64,000 nt of DNA from Marinobacter salexigens (GTDB lineage: Bacteria > Pseudomonadota > Gammaproteobacteria > Pseudomonadales > Oleiphilaceae): NCBI RefSeq assembly GCF_002806945.1, contig NZ_NIHC01000004.1, positions 310,001 through 374,000 on the forward strand. Reading direction: 5' to 3'. Position numbers and translations under genes: made by a program. Within the stretch, counting starts at the first letter, position 1. Each line of letters begins with the position of its first letter. Of the stretch, positions 27,083 to 35,578 are shown one piece after another. The notes beneath the pieces were generated by a model. That model was not told the DNA's origin. It saw only the letters and a program-made list of their open reading frames with translations, and did no database searches.

Positions 27083-27397
27083 ATGAACAATATCTTCAGA
27101 AGCCTTCTGCTGCCAGTCCTGGCCATGTTGTGCATTTCGCCGGTTCAGGCTCAGGATTCCGGGGTAGTAACCATTGAAGGCACCCGAATTCGTGGTGACC
27201 AGGAGGTACCGACAGTGATGTATCTGGTGCCCTGGCAGCCACCGACGGTGGATGAACTCCGTGCGCCCGATGAGCAATTGCTGGTGGAGCAGGCATTTGC
27301 TCCCCTGAATCGCTACGAATTTCAACGCCTTGTCCGCTACCACGATGTATTCAAAATGGAAAACACTTCTGTAGACAATGTAGAGGCAACACCTTGA
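27083..27397 (+). CDS. Small secreted protein of unknown function
   Basis: This 104-residue protein has a signal peptide (about 1-24, ending VQAQ). The mature part starts VVTIEGTRIRGDQEVPTVMY and has no Cys. I recognise no named domain. It is the last gene of the coupled chain before a 162-base gap and the motor genes. Confidence 0.6.
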   Translation: MNNIFRSLLLPVLAMLCISPVQAQDSGVVTIEGTRIRGDQEVPTVMYLVPWQPPTVDELRAPDEQLLVEQAFAPLNRYEFQRLVRYHDVFKMENTSVDNVEATP

Positions 27398-27559
27398 AGG
27401 CCCAGTGAAATCCGACCGGCAGTGAGAGGTGCGTCACAGTGTTTCTGTGTTCGAGTGCAAACTACAACAAACCGCAACACAGACCCCCGCAAACTTAACC
27501 CCTTTGCAGTACCGTAGCGCTTAGACTGTTCCAAAACCGAACCATGGAGTGCCTAAAAA
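27398..27559. promoter_or_regulatory. Gap before the ExbB-ExbD-TonB genes
   Basis: At 162 bases this is the only space over 25 bases between 17.7 and 30.3 kb, so it could hold a separate promoter for the motor genes. It contains a short inverted repeat CACAG/CTGTG near 27434-27448 but no convincing -35/-10 pair and no T-run. Confidence 0.35.
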
Positions 27560-28249
27560 ATGATCGATACCGCCGTTCGCTTTTTCCAGGAAGGTGGCTT
27601 TTTTATGTTTCCGATAGCCGTTGTGCTGATTATCGGTCTCATTGTGGCCATTGAGCGATACGTATACCTGTCTGCCCAGAAGATCACTAATCGCCGGGAT
27701 TTCAACCGACTGCACCAGATGATTGCGAAGAAAGATTTCAAGGGTGCACTCAATTACGCTCAGGAATCCGGCACGGGCATGTCTACCATGATTGGTTATG
27801 GCCTTCAGAGATTGGCACGCCGGCAGGGTCGTGAAGACATCGAGTACGCTATGGAAGAAGGGCTGCTGGATGTGATGCCGCGCCTTGAAAAGCGCACCCA
27901 GTACTTGGCAACACTGGCCAATATCGCAACACTGCTGGGCCTGTTGGGCACCATTATCGGCCTGATTGCCGCCTTTACAGCTGTGGCCGCTGCCGACCCC
28001 GCGCAAAAAGCCAGCCTGCTTTCCCAGAGTATCTCCGTGGCAATGAACACCACGGCGTTTGGCCTTATGTCGGCTATCCCCATGCTGCTGGTTCATTCCG
28101 TTCTGCAAACCAAGACCAACGAAATTGTAGATAGTTTTGAAATGGCCGGCATCAAGGTGCTCAATTTGCTCAGCGACGGCTCTGGTGTTCGCCCGACTGC
28201 CCAGCCTCAGGCTGCACCTTCTTCTGCCCCGGCGGCAGCGTCGGCCTGA
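27560..28249 (+). CDS. exbB: ExbB/TolQ/MotA-family proton channel subunit
   Basis: This 229-residue inner-membrane protein has three transmembrane helices (about 15-35, 115-140 and 155-180), the arrangement of ExbB and TolQ. Conserved small-residue motifs GLLGTIIGLIAAF and NTTAFGLMSAIPM line the channel in this family. The first helix is followed by AIERYVYL. The C-terminal tail is Ala/Pro/Ser-rich. With the two ExbD proteins that follow it should form the motor energising the TonB-like protein. Confidence 0.93.
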   Translation: MIDTAVRFFQEGGFFMFPIAVVLIIGLIVAIERYVYLSAQKITNRRDFNRLHQMIAKKDFKGALNYAQESGTGMSTMIGYGLQRLARRQGREDIEYAMEEGLLDVMPRLEKRTQYLATLANIATLLGLLGTIIGLIAAFTAVAAADPAQKASLLSQSISVAMNTTAFGLMSAIPMLLVHSVLQTKTNEIVDSFEMAGIKVLNLLSDGSGVRPTAQPQAAPSSAPAAASA

Positions 28250-28273
28250 TAATCAGCTAAAGGATTTCAGGCT

Positions 28274-28795
28274 ATGAGACGTAAGCATCGTCGATTACAA
28301 AGCGAACCGGATCTCGATATCACGCCATTCATGAATCTCATGATTGTGCTGGTGCCGGTATTGCTTTTGAACATGGTGTTTGCACACACCAGTGTGCTTG
28401 AGCTCAACTTTCCCACGGGTGAAAGCCTTGCGACAGAGCAGGTTGAAGAGCTGCAGATACAAGTGGTTATTCACTCCGATAGCCTGGTGGTTGCAGATAA
28501 TCAGGGTGGAGTGATCAAAGCGATTGAGCAGAGTGAAGGTGAGTACGATTACGCCCTGCTTAAAGACGTCATGAAAGAGCTTAAGAGTCGTATTCCGGAG
28601 AAAAAGGACGTGATTATCATGCCTTCCCGGGAGACCTCGTATCAGGTGTTGGTCAGTGTTATGGATACCGTCCGCTCCTACGATGCGGTCGTTGCAGGCA
28701 ACCTGGTAGAGGCAGAGCTGTTTCCGGAAATCTCGTTGGGCGATGCGCCTGAAGAGGGCACTGAAAACGCAGAACAGGCAGGGGGGCAGTCATGA
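28274..28795 (+). CDS. exbD: ExbD/TolR-family protein, first copy, Asn at the proton-binding position
   Basis: This 173-residue protein has a single transmembrane helix and a periplasmic domain. The family motif PFID, whose Asp carries protons in ExbD, reads TPFMNLMIVLV here: N21 replaces Asp. A mid-helix proline (VLVPVLLL) follows. The C-terminal tail is acidic. It overlaps the second ExbD gene by 4 bases. Without the Asp, it may play a structural role in a mixed dimer. Confidence 0.9.
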   Translation: MRRKHRRLQSEPDLDITPFMNLMIVLVPVLLLNMVFAHTSVLELNFPTGESLATEQVEELQIQVVIHSDSLVVADNQGGVIKAIEQSEGEYDYALLKDVMKELKSRIPEKKDVIIMPSRETSYQVLVSVMDTVRSYDAVVAGNLVEAELFPEISLGDAPEEGTENAEQAGGQS

Positions 28796-29298
28796 AAGAA
28801 TCAGCAAAAGCCCGCCGCCAGAAGCGTCACCACAGGCGCAACAAGAACCAGAGCAAGATGAACCTGGTGTCGTTGATGGATATCTTTACGATTCTGGTGT
28901 TCTTTCTGATGGTTAACTCCTCGTCTGATGTGCAAGTGCTTAACCAGAGCAGCACCATCAAATTGCCGGACTCGTCTGCTGTGCAGCCACCCGGTGATGT
29001 GCTGGCGCTGACCGTAACCGACCAGGATATTCTGGTAAACGGACGTGCTGTTATCAAACGTGAGGTACTGCAGGCACTTGAAGGGCAGGTTGAGCCCGGC
29101 CTGAAGCAAGAGCTGGATTACCAGGCCAGTCGTTCAACCCAGCCAGCACCAGAAGCTGGGCGGGCGATAACGATTCTGGCTGACCGCGAACTGCCTTACG
29201 ATTTGCTCAAGAAGATCATGTCGACCTGTGTGGATGCAGGGTATGCCAGCATTTCTCTGGCAGTTAACCAGCGCACGAAAGAGGGAGCCGGAGCATGA
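28792..29298 (+). CDS. exbD: ExbD/TolR-family protein, second copy, Asp intact
   Basis: This 168-residue protein has a very basic N terminus (residues 6-22) followed by MNLVSLMDIFTILVFFLMV, so the proton-carrying Asp is D30. The periplasmic domain includes DRELPYDLLKKIMSTCVDAGY. It overlaps both neighbours by 4 bases. The pattern of one TolQ-like and two TolR-like proteins matches AglR-AglQ-AglS of Myxococcus, a resemblance that is inferred from layout only. Confidence 0.9.
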   Translation: MKESAKARRQKRHHRRNKNQSKMNLVSLMDIFTILVFFLMVNSSSDVQVLNQSSTIKLPDSSAVQPPGDVLALTVTDQDILVNGRAVIKREVLQALEGQVEPGLKQELDYQASRSTQPAPEAGRAITILADRELPYDLLKKIMSTCVDAGYASISLAVNQRTKEGAGA

Positions 29299-30305
29299 CC
29301 CAGCGTTCGACCCTGAGGATGTCAGAAAACCGGTACGGATTGCCGTGGAGCGGTGAGCGCGGAGAACGCCGGCGGCTGCTTTCCATTGCGCTGGTTGTAG
29401 CGCCCCTGTTCGTGGTTTTTGCAGGTTATGTGAGCTGGGTCGAACTGCCAGAGAAAGATCGACAAGAGCGTGAAGCCTTACCGCCTCAGTTGGCTAAGCT
29501 GCTTGTGGAGAAGAAAGAGCCTCCCAAGCCGGTTCTGCCCGAGCCAAAGCCGGAGCCAGAGCCAAAGGCTGAGGTGAAACCGGAAGAGAAGCCGGTTGAA
29601 GTGGCAAAACCGGAGCCCAAGCTTGAGCCAAAGCCCAAGTTGCTGCCGCCAAAGCCAGAGGTAAAGGAGAAGCCGAAGCCTGAAGCTGTGGCCAAGGCTC
29701 GCGAAAAAGCAAAGAACACGGGCATTCTCGCGATGGGCAACGAACTGACAAAGCTGAGTACCCTCGCCAGCTCCATAAAACTGGATGCGCCGGTTACGCG
29801 AACAGCTAAGCCGATCACCAGAAAAGCAGAAGACACGCTTGCAGCCCGAGCCACCGCCAGTACAAAGAGTGCTGGAGTGGCCGAGGTTGCGCTTGAGCGT
29901 GAAACTCGTGAGATTGCTTTGGCTGAGCGTAAGAGGGCGGAAGTGGCGGAGACGGCTCGTGTGGCGAAAGCCAAAGAAAATGCGCGGCGCGAAAAGCAAG
30001 AAGTTGCTTCCCGCACTCGTAGCAAAGAAGAGTTAAGGCGCACCATGGATGCTAACAAATCTGCTATCTATAGCATCTATAATCGCGAGCTTCGTCGTAA
30101 ACCATCACTGCAGGGCAGTATTACACCTGAGTTGGTGATTGAGTCCAGCGGCAGTGTTTCCCGATGCTCTGTGGTTGAATCAACACTGGGCGAACCTGGG
30201 TTGGAGAATAAAATCTGCAACCGTTTACTGCTTGTGGATTTTGGATCCAAGCCTGGGGTAGACCGCACCACCATCCGCTACCCAATTGAACTGCTGTCCA
30301 GCTGA
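29295..30305 (+). CDS. TonB-like protein with AgmX/PglI-type C-terminal domain
   Basis: This 336-residue protein has one N-terminal transmembrane helix (about 29-47). A Pro/Lys/Glu-rich segment (about 62-132) can span the periplasm, then an Arg/Ala/Glu-rich helical stretch (about 130-245). The C-terminal 90 residues (about 247-336) match the AgmX/PglI C-terminal type: SIYNRELRRKPSLQGSITP, two cysteines (SRCSVV and NKICNR) and DFGSKPG. It is therefore not a siderophore-type TonB. It closes the motor operon, which ends in a hairpin. Confidence 0.85.
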   Translation: MTQRSTLRMSENRYGLPWSGERGERRRLLSIALVVAPLFVVFAGYVSWVELPEKDRQEREALPPQLAKLLVEKKEPPKPVLPEPKPEPEPKAEVKPEEKPVEVAKPEPKLEPKPKLLPPKPEVKEKPKPEAVAKAREKAKNTGILAMGNELTKLSTLASSIKLDAPVTRTAKPITRKAEDTLAARATASTKSAGVAEVALERETREIALAERKRAEVAETARVAKAKENARREKQEVASRTRSKEELRRTMDANKSAIYSIYNRELRRKPSLQGSITPELVIESSGSVSRCSVVESTLGEPGLENKICNRLLLVDFGSKPGVDRTTIRYPIELLSS

Positions 30306-30307
30306 CA

Positions 30308-30334
30308 GCTGAGGGCACTAAACTTGCCCTCAGC
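30308..30334. terminator. Hairpin between the motor operon and the convergent phaC
   Basis: AGCTGAGGGC (30308-30317) pairs perfectly with GCCCTCAGCT (30325-30334). There is no T-run on either side, so efficiency is uncertain, but the position between convergent stops supports termination for both strands. Confidence 0.6.
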
Positions 30335-30361
30335 TCAGGTCGCTACTGTACTAACGGATTT

Positions 30362-32167
30362 CTACGAAGCGCGTTTTGCTGCAGCTTCTGCAGCCTTCAC
30401 TCGAACATAGCTCCCAGGAGCGTCTTCAATCACTGCGAGTTTGCCATCTCCAGGCACTCTGGCAGCAACCGAATCGCCTGAGTAATCCTGTAACCACTCC
30501 AGCCAGTGAGGCCACCATGATCCCGGGTGTTGCTCTGCATTTTCGAGCCACTCATCAGCATCCTTGCTCAGGGTGTTGTTGGTCCAGTAGCCATATTTTT
30601 CTTTATATGGCGGATTGATAACTCCGGCGATATGGCCAGAGCCGGAGAGCACGAAGCGGACATCACCGCCATGAACCAAAGCACCTTTATACGTCGTTTT
30701 CCATTTGGCAATATGGTCCTGCCGGGCTGAAAGGAAAAATGACGGTACATCAATTTCACTCAGGTTGATGGTTTCCCCAGCCATGGTCAGTGAATCCGGC
30801 TCAACCAAACGGTTGTTCAGGTACATTTCCCGCAGATAAAAGCTGTGCATTTTTGCAGGCAGGTTCGTGCCATCAGTGTTCCAGTACAGCAGATCAAACG
30901 CTGCTGGCTTCTTTCCTTTGAGGTAGTTGTTCGTCCAGAACGACCAGAAAAGCTCATTTTCCCGTAGCAGATTGAACGTAAATGCCATGGCCCGGCCATC
31001 GAGATAGCCCTTTTGTTCAAGCATGCGCTCAATGCCACGGATAGAGTGCTCGTTGATGAATACACCAATACTGCCAGGATCGGAGAAATCCAGAATGCTG
31101 GTCAGATAGGTGGCACTGACAACGGGGTTTCTGCCTTTTTTCTTGAGCCAGGCCAGGGTTGAAGCCAGAAGTGTTCCACCAATGCAGTATCCGAGGAGGT
31201 TCATTTGTTCTTCGTCGGTGGCAGCTGTTACGGCATCCATGGCGGCTAATGCACCTTCCACCATATAGTCGTCCCAGCTTTTGTCTCTCATGTCTGGCCC
31301 AGGGTTGCGCCAGGAAACGACGAAAACCGTCTGGCCCTGGTTCACCAACCATTGAATAAAGGAATTCCGGGCCGAGAGGTCCAGAATGTAAAACTTGTTG
31401 ATCCAGGGCGGCACAATAAGCAGAGGGCGCTTGCTTACGCTTTCCGTTGCCGCTGTATACTGGATGAGTTGAATCAGATCATTCTGAAACACTACTTTGC
31501 CTGGAGTCGTTGCAAGGTTCACTCCGACTTCAAAGGCAGAGCGATCCGTCATGCCAACGTTGAAAAGCGAGGGGTTCTGGCGGAAGTCGTCGATAAATTG
31601 CCGGCCTCCATCTACCAGGTTCATTCCCTTTTGTTCCCAGGTTATTTTCAGAACTTCCGGGTTTGTCAGCAAAAAGTTCGAAGGGGAAAGGGCGCTGGTG
31701 AGTTGGCGGGCATAAAACAGCATCTGGTCGCGGCTTTTGGACGGTACGCCTTCCATGTTTTCTACCCAGCTCAGAAACGCCTGGGAGTTGATCAGGTACA
31801 ACTGGTGCAGGACATCAAACGGCAGCTGTTTGTGCCATTCCTCTGCATTGAAGCGGCGGTCATCTGGTTCTGCTGGGGCAACTTGTTTTGTTTCCTGCCC
31901 GGTTAGTCGGCCATAAGTATAGGCGCCCAAGGCTGCTTGCTTGCGGGCAAGATCCAGTTCTGCACTGGCAAAGCGCAGCGGGTTGAGCAGCAGGTCTTGT
32001 GCCATGGCTCTGTACGCATCAGACATTTGCGTCAGAGTGGAGAGTTTGGCAGCATCCATAACGCCAGAGCCTCCAAGCAGCTTCTCAAGTTGCTGTTGGC
32101 CTTCGCGTACCTTTGAGTCAAATGTGTTAACTAACCGAGCAGTCGTTTTTTCAAGCAGACCCAGCAT
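30362..32167 (-). CDS. phaC: Class I poly(3-hydroxyalkanoate) synthase
   Basis: This 601-residue enzyme polymerises (R)-3-hydroxyacyl-CoA into storage polyester at the granule surface. The lipase-like box is GYCIGG with catalytic C328. The aspartate segment SARQDHIAKW and histidine segment GSGHIAGVINPP are present. Length and N-terminal extension fit class I. The phasin gene lies 9 bases upstream on the same strand. No phaA, phaB or phaZ is nearby. Confidence 0.94.
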   Translation of the reverse strand: MLGLLEKTTARLVNTFDSKVREGQQQLEKLLGGSGVMDAAKLSTLTQMSDAYRAMAQDLLLNPLRFASAELDLARKQAALGAYTYGRLTGQETKQVAPAEPDDRRFNAEEWHKQLPFDVLHQLYLINSQAFLSWVENMEGVPSKSRDQMLFYARQLTSALSPSNFLLTNPEVLKITWEQKGMNLVDGGRQFIDDFRQNPSLFNVGMTDRSAFEVGVNLATTPGKVVFQNDLIQLIQYTAATESVSKRPLLIVPPWINKFYILDLSARNSFIQWLVNQGQTVFVVSWRNPGPDMRDKSWDDYMVEGALAAMDAVTAATDEEQMNLLGYCIGGTLLASTLAWLKKKGRNPVVSATYLTSILDFSDPGSIGVFINEHSIRGIERMLEQKGYLDGRAMAFTFNLLRENELFWSFWTNNYLKGKKPAAFDLLYWNTDGTNLPAKMHSFYLREMYLNNRLVEPDSLTMAGETINLSEIDVPSFFLSARQDHIAKWKTTYKGALVHGGDVRFVLSGSGHIAGVINPPYKEKYGYWTNNTLSKDADEWLENAEQHPGSWWPHWLEWLQDYSGDSVAARVPGDGKLAVIEDAPGSYVRVKAAEAAAKRAS

Positions 32168-32176
32168 AGTGCGCTC

Positions 32177-32497
32177 CTACTCTTTGGAATCGGGAGTTTC
32201 TTCGGTCTGCCCGGAGACAGCTTTCTGCATTGCTTCACGGGCTTCAGTGAGGTAGCTTTGCCACTCTTTCCAGTCCTGAGTCATCTGCTCACTCATGGTT
32301 TTCAAGGTATCTGCCTGGTCGCTTGTGACTGTCTTAAGTTCATCCAGGCTACGAACTTCCGATACTTTTTTTGCCTGCTGCATGGTCACGTCAGCGTATC
32401 GGCGGAAGGCGCTCATCTGCATTTCTGCAGCTTTGCTGAACTGGTCAAAAAGTGTTTGGTTTAGGCGTGTGGCTTTTTCAAATATGTCGTTATTCAT
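32177..32497 (-). CDS. Phasin-family granule-associated protein
   Basis: This 106-residue helical protein is rich in Gln, Glu, Lys and Ala (for example QFSKAAEMQMSAFRRYADV). This fits phasins, which coat polyhydroxyalkanoate granules. It is shorter than many phasins (often 110-190). It is transcribed with phaC, whose start is 9 bases downstream, which supports the assignment. Confidence 0.82.
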   Translation of the reverse strand: MNNDIFEKATRLNQTLFDQFSKAAEMQMSAFRRYADVTMQQAKKVSEVRSLDELKTVTSDQADTLKTMSEQMTQDWKEWQSYLTEAREAMQKAVSGQTEETPDSKE

Positions 32498-32652
32498 TGG
32501 GACAGCTCCTTTGCATTCATTTTGACATCGGCTCTATTGTGTCCTGATAAGCATGCCATATTCATGACAAACATCAATCCAGTGTTCGTCCTATACTGTA
32601 GTTTTGCTTAGCAGTATGGGAAGGGCCGTTTTTGGACCCCGGGAGGTGTTAT

Positions 32653-32991
32653 ATGAGCAATCGCAAAGCGGAACTTGAAACTCTGATAGAGGATCTGACA
32701 GAGAGGTTGGGCCGCTATGAGGCCCATCAGCACCGTGAAAGTGGAGCACTCGACAAGGATTCTGTCGAGCAGGCCCAGCAAATCCAGAATGATGAAGTGG
32801 TGGATTCGCTGGAAACCGAAACCCGGGCTGAGCTTGCCCAGATAAAATCAGCACTCGAGCGCATCGACCACGGGCTGGGTGATGTTTGTGAGGTCTGCGA
32901 CGAAACTATTGACCCCCGAAGGCTCCAGGTATTGCCTTACACCACGGTTTGCATCGCCTGCGCTGAAAACCAGGCTGATACGCAAGAGTAG
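32653..32991 (+). CDS. DksA/TraR-family C4 zinc-finger protein
   Basis: This 112-residue protein has an N-terminal helical hairpin (about 1-75) and a C-terminal zinc finger with C79, C82, C100 and C103. The family binds in the secondary channel of RNA polymerase. It is shorter than DksA (about 150), so it is a paralogue, not the housekeeping protein. It retains acidic residues at the hairpin tip (DEVVDSLETE). The ATG follows GGGAGG; an upstream in-frame TTG at 32632 was rejected. Confidence 0.87.
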   Translation: MSNRKAELETLIEDLTERLGRYEAHQHRESGALDKDSVEQAQQIQNDEVVDSLETETRAELAQIKSALERIDHGLGDVCEVCDETIDPRRLQVLPYTTVCIACAENQADTQE

Positions 32992-33033
32992 GAACGAGGA
33001 ATAGCAAAAGAATGAAGCGCATGGAATGTTTGC

Positions 33034-34494
33034 ATGCTTGAACAACCGATAACGGAGGTTTCGCAAGGTTATCCTAAAAGCCGGCTGATTGGTCTGTTTC
33101 TGGGGGCCGGATTTCTTCTCGTGACAGTACTCTTGCCACCTCCGGAGTCCATGACACCAGAGGCCTGGTCTGCATTGGGCCTTATGTTGCTCATGGCAAC
33201 CTGGTGGTCAACGGAAGCCATCCCGATCCCTGCCACGGCTCTGCTGCCCATTGTGCTGGTGCCAGGGCTTGGTTTGGGAAGCATTTCCCAGGCGACGTCG
33301 CCTTACGCCAATCCGATCATCTTTCTTTTCCTGGGTGGATTTACCCTGGGCCTGGCGATGCAGCGCTGGGAACTTCATCGCCGTATTGCCCTGATGACAC
33401 TCAAGGCGGTTGGTAACGAGCCTAAACGCCAGATTGCAGGTTTTATGCTGGCCACCGCTTTCCTGAGCATGTGGGTCAGCAATACCGCAACTGCCATCAT
33501 GATGCTCCCTATTGGTTTGTCGGTAATTGCCATGATGGGCAACGGCCAGCACGAAAATGTTCAGCGTTATGCCACGGCACTGCTGCTGGCCATAGCCTAC
33601 TCGGCCAGTGTAGGCGGTATTGCCACGCTCATAGGGACGCCGCCCAATGCACTGCTGGCAGCCTATCTGAGTGAAACCCAGGGAGTCTCGGTCGGGTTCG
33701 CTCAGTGGATGCTGTTGGGTGTACCAGTTGCTGCGGTGATGCTGGTTTTGATCTGGTGGTGGCTGACACGCAGGGATTTTGGTCTGACCGCGCAGAACGG
33801 TGCGGGCCAGGCTATACGGGACGAGCTAAAGGCTTTGGGCCCCATGACTCGGGGCGAAAAAATGGTGGCTGTCGTGTTCGTGCTGACAGCCAGCGCCTGG
33901 ATTTTCAGACCATTGCTTTCCGCGAATATCATGCCTTGGCTAAGCGATACAGGTATTGCCATCTCCGCCGCTATCGCCATGTTCATCATCCCGGTCAACG
34001 TGCGAACCCAGACGTTTGTGCTCGATTGGGATACGGCCAAAGCGATTCCGTGGGGTGTACTTCTGCTGTTTGGTGGCGGTCTTGCCATGGCCGGAGTAAT
34101 CAGTAGCTCCGGGCTGGCAAGCTGGATAGCCGCCAGCATGGGTGTCGCAAGCGCGCTGCCGGTGATCGTTATGATCATTCTGGTTGTCGCAGTCATTATT
34201 TTTCTCACTGAGGTTACCAGTAACACGGCAACTGCCGCAGCGTTTCTGCCGCTTCTGGGGGCGTTGGCGGTTTCTCAGGAGTCATCGCCGCTCCTGCTCA
34301 CTATTCCGGCTGCCATTGCCGCCAGTTGTGCGTTCATGATGCCAGTAGCCACTCCGCCCAACGCAATCGTGTTCTCCAGTGGCCATATGAGAATAGGCGA
34401 TATGATTCGTGCCGGGTTTGCCCTGAATATCATCGGAATGATCGTGGTTACTCTTCTGTGCTACCTGCTTCTGGACTTCGTGTTCACCATTTGA
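33034..34494 (+). CDS. SLC13/DASS-family sodium-coupled anion transporter
   Basis: This 486-residue inner-membrane carrier has about eleven hydrophobic helices. The two SNT motifs that bind sodium and substrate are visible (MWVSNTATAIMMLP and TEVTSNTATAAAFLP), as is the entry motif TEAIPIPATALLP. Dicarboxylates such as succinate or malate are usual substrates; sulfate is possible. It is 42 bases after the DksA-like gene and may be read through from it. The ribosome-binding site is weak. Confidence 0.9.
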   Translation: MLEQPITEVSQGYPKSRLIGLFLGAGFLLVTVLLPPPESMTPEAWSALGLMLLMATWWSTEAIPIPATALLPIVLVPGLGLGSISQATSPYANPIIFLFLGGFTLGLAMQRWELHRRIALMTLKAVGNEPKRQIAGFMLATAFLSMWVSNTATAIMMLPIGLSVIAMMGNGQHENVQRYATALLLAIAYSASVGGIATLIGTPPNALLAAYLSETQGVSVGFAQWMLLGVPVAAVMLVLIWWWLTRRDFGLTAQNGAGQAIRDELKALGPMTRGEKMVAVVFVLTASAWIFRPLLSANIMPWLSDTGIAISAAIAMFIIPVNVRTQTFVLDWDTAKAIPWGVLLLFGGGLAMAGVISSSGLASWIAASMGVASALPVIVMIILVVAVIIFLTEVTSNTATAAAFLPLLGALAVSQESSPLLLTIPAAIAASCAFMMPVATPPNAIVFSSGHMRIGDMIRAGFALNIIGMIVVTLLCYLLLDFVFTI

Positions 34495-34681
34495 GCTGAG
34501 TGCGGATGCGTGTTGTTTTGCGTACCCGTTACCGCCTAACCATATCAGTGGCAGCCTCAGCTTCCCCGTTTTGAGAACCGTCTTCAGTTAACGTGCCGTT
34601 GCAGCACCAGATTTGAGGCACAGTTATCTTTAAACTCGCAGCTATTTCGGTATCTTGCCGTAACAATATGTAATCCAAAAA

Positions 34682-35518
34682 ATGTCATGGATAACAAAAA
34701 CAGGGATTTCGTCTGACATGCTGCTTGTGCTCGCTGGATCCATTCTCACGTTCGCCATAGTGCAGGAAGCCACTATGGAGGTGCCTTATGAAAAGGGGGC
34801 CGTTGTAATCGAGCATAAGGTTGATTCCAGCCCCGTGGAACTGCTCACAGGTTTTCGTATTGAGCCTTTGGTTGAGCAGAAATTCCGCAATATAGTGCGT
34901 CAGGCCTACGACTACAGTTGTGGTAGTGCAGCTTTAACTACAATCCTGAACTTTTATCTTGGGCGCAACCTTTCAGAGCGCCAGGTGATGGAAGGCCTCC
35001 TGCATTACGGTGAAAGCGATCGTATCGTCTCCCGCCGAGCCTTTTCCATGCTCGATATGAAGCGGCTTGTAACAGCCTTGGGTTACCCCTCTGGCGGCTT
35101 CCGCGCCACGATTGACGACCTGATTGACCTGGACCACCCGGCCATTGTTCCTATCCACCATGCAGGCTTCAAGCATTTTGTTGTGCTCAGAACCATCCGT
35201 GATGATCGCGTATACCTGGCCGATCCTGCGGTAGGCAATCTGTCTTTTACATTGGCTCAGTTTGAGGAAAAGTGGGACGACAACGTACTTTTCATTGTTT
35301 TCCCCGGCAGTGATAAGCCACTGGATAACCTTGAGTTGAAGGAAGAGGATTTGCGCTTTGTAGACGATCAGACAATGACGCTGCTGGCATTGGAGCGTAT
35401 GCCAGAATTTTATGAGTCTACCGCCAGGCGCATTCAGAATTTGCTGGAACGCCAGAAAAACAATCCGGACGGCAGTGTTGAGAATACAAGAAAGCAACTG
35501 CATTACCGTCGCAACTAA
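34682..35518 (+). CDS. C39-family cysteine peptidase, membrane-anchored
   Basis: This 278-residue protein has an N-terminal hydrophobic anchor (about 13-28). The papain-like site is Q74, C80 (AYDYSCGSAAL), H165 (AGFKHFVVL) and D181 (LADPAVGN). C39 peptidases cut after double-glycine leaders or assist secretion; FapD of the functional amyloid system is of this type. The next gene encodes a FapF-like barrel. No substrate with a double-glycine leader is visible nearby. The catalytic residues are all present, so it should be active, in the periplasm if the anchor is correctly read. Confidence 0.85.
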   Translation: MSWITKTGISSDMLLVLAGSILTFAIVQEATMEVPYEKGAVVIEHKVDSSPVELLTGFRIEPLVEQKFRNIVRQAYDYSCGSAALTTILNFYLGRNLSERQVMEGLLHYGESDRIVSRRAFSMLDMKRLVTALGYPSGGFRATIDDLIDLDHPAIVPIHHAGFKHFVVLRTIRDDRVYLADPAVGNLSFTLAQFEEKWDDNVLFIVFPGSDKPLDNLELKEEDLRFVDDQTMTLLALERMPEFYESTARRIQNLLERQKNNPDGSVENTRKQLHYRRN

Positions 35519-35578
35519 CATTGGTTGGGCGGCATGCCCGGCTCAGAACCATTACCAATAAAAAATAAGGGAGTCAGG

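Noticed and set aside
29478..30058. Long minus-strand open frames opposite the TonB-like gene, rich in Leu/Arg or Ser/Ala
   Set aside because: They are the reverse reading of the Pro/Lys/Glu-rich periplasmic spacer; low-complexity repeats produce open frames on the other strand.
29295..30305. TonB of a siderophore uptake system
   Set aside because: The C-terminal domain is AgmX/PglI-like with paired cysteines, and no TonB-dependent receptor gene is nearby.
31352..31906. A 184-codon plus-strand frame inside phaC
   Set aside because: It is antisense to conserved PHA synthase sequence and has no recognisable features.
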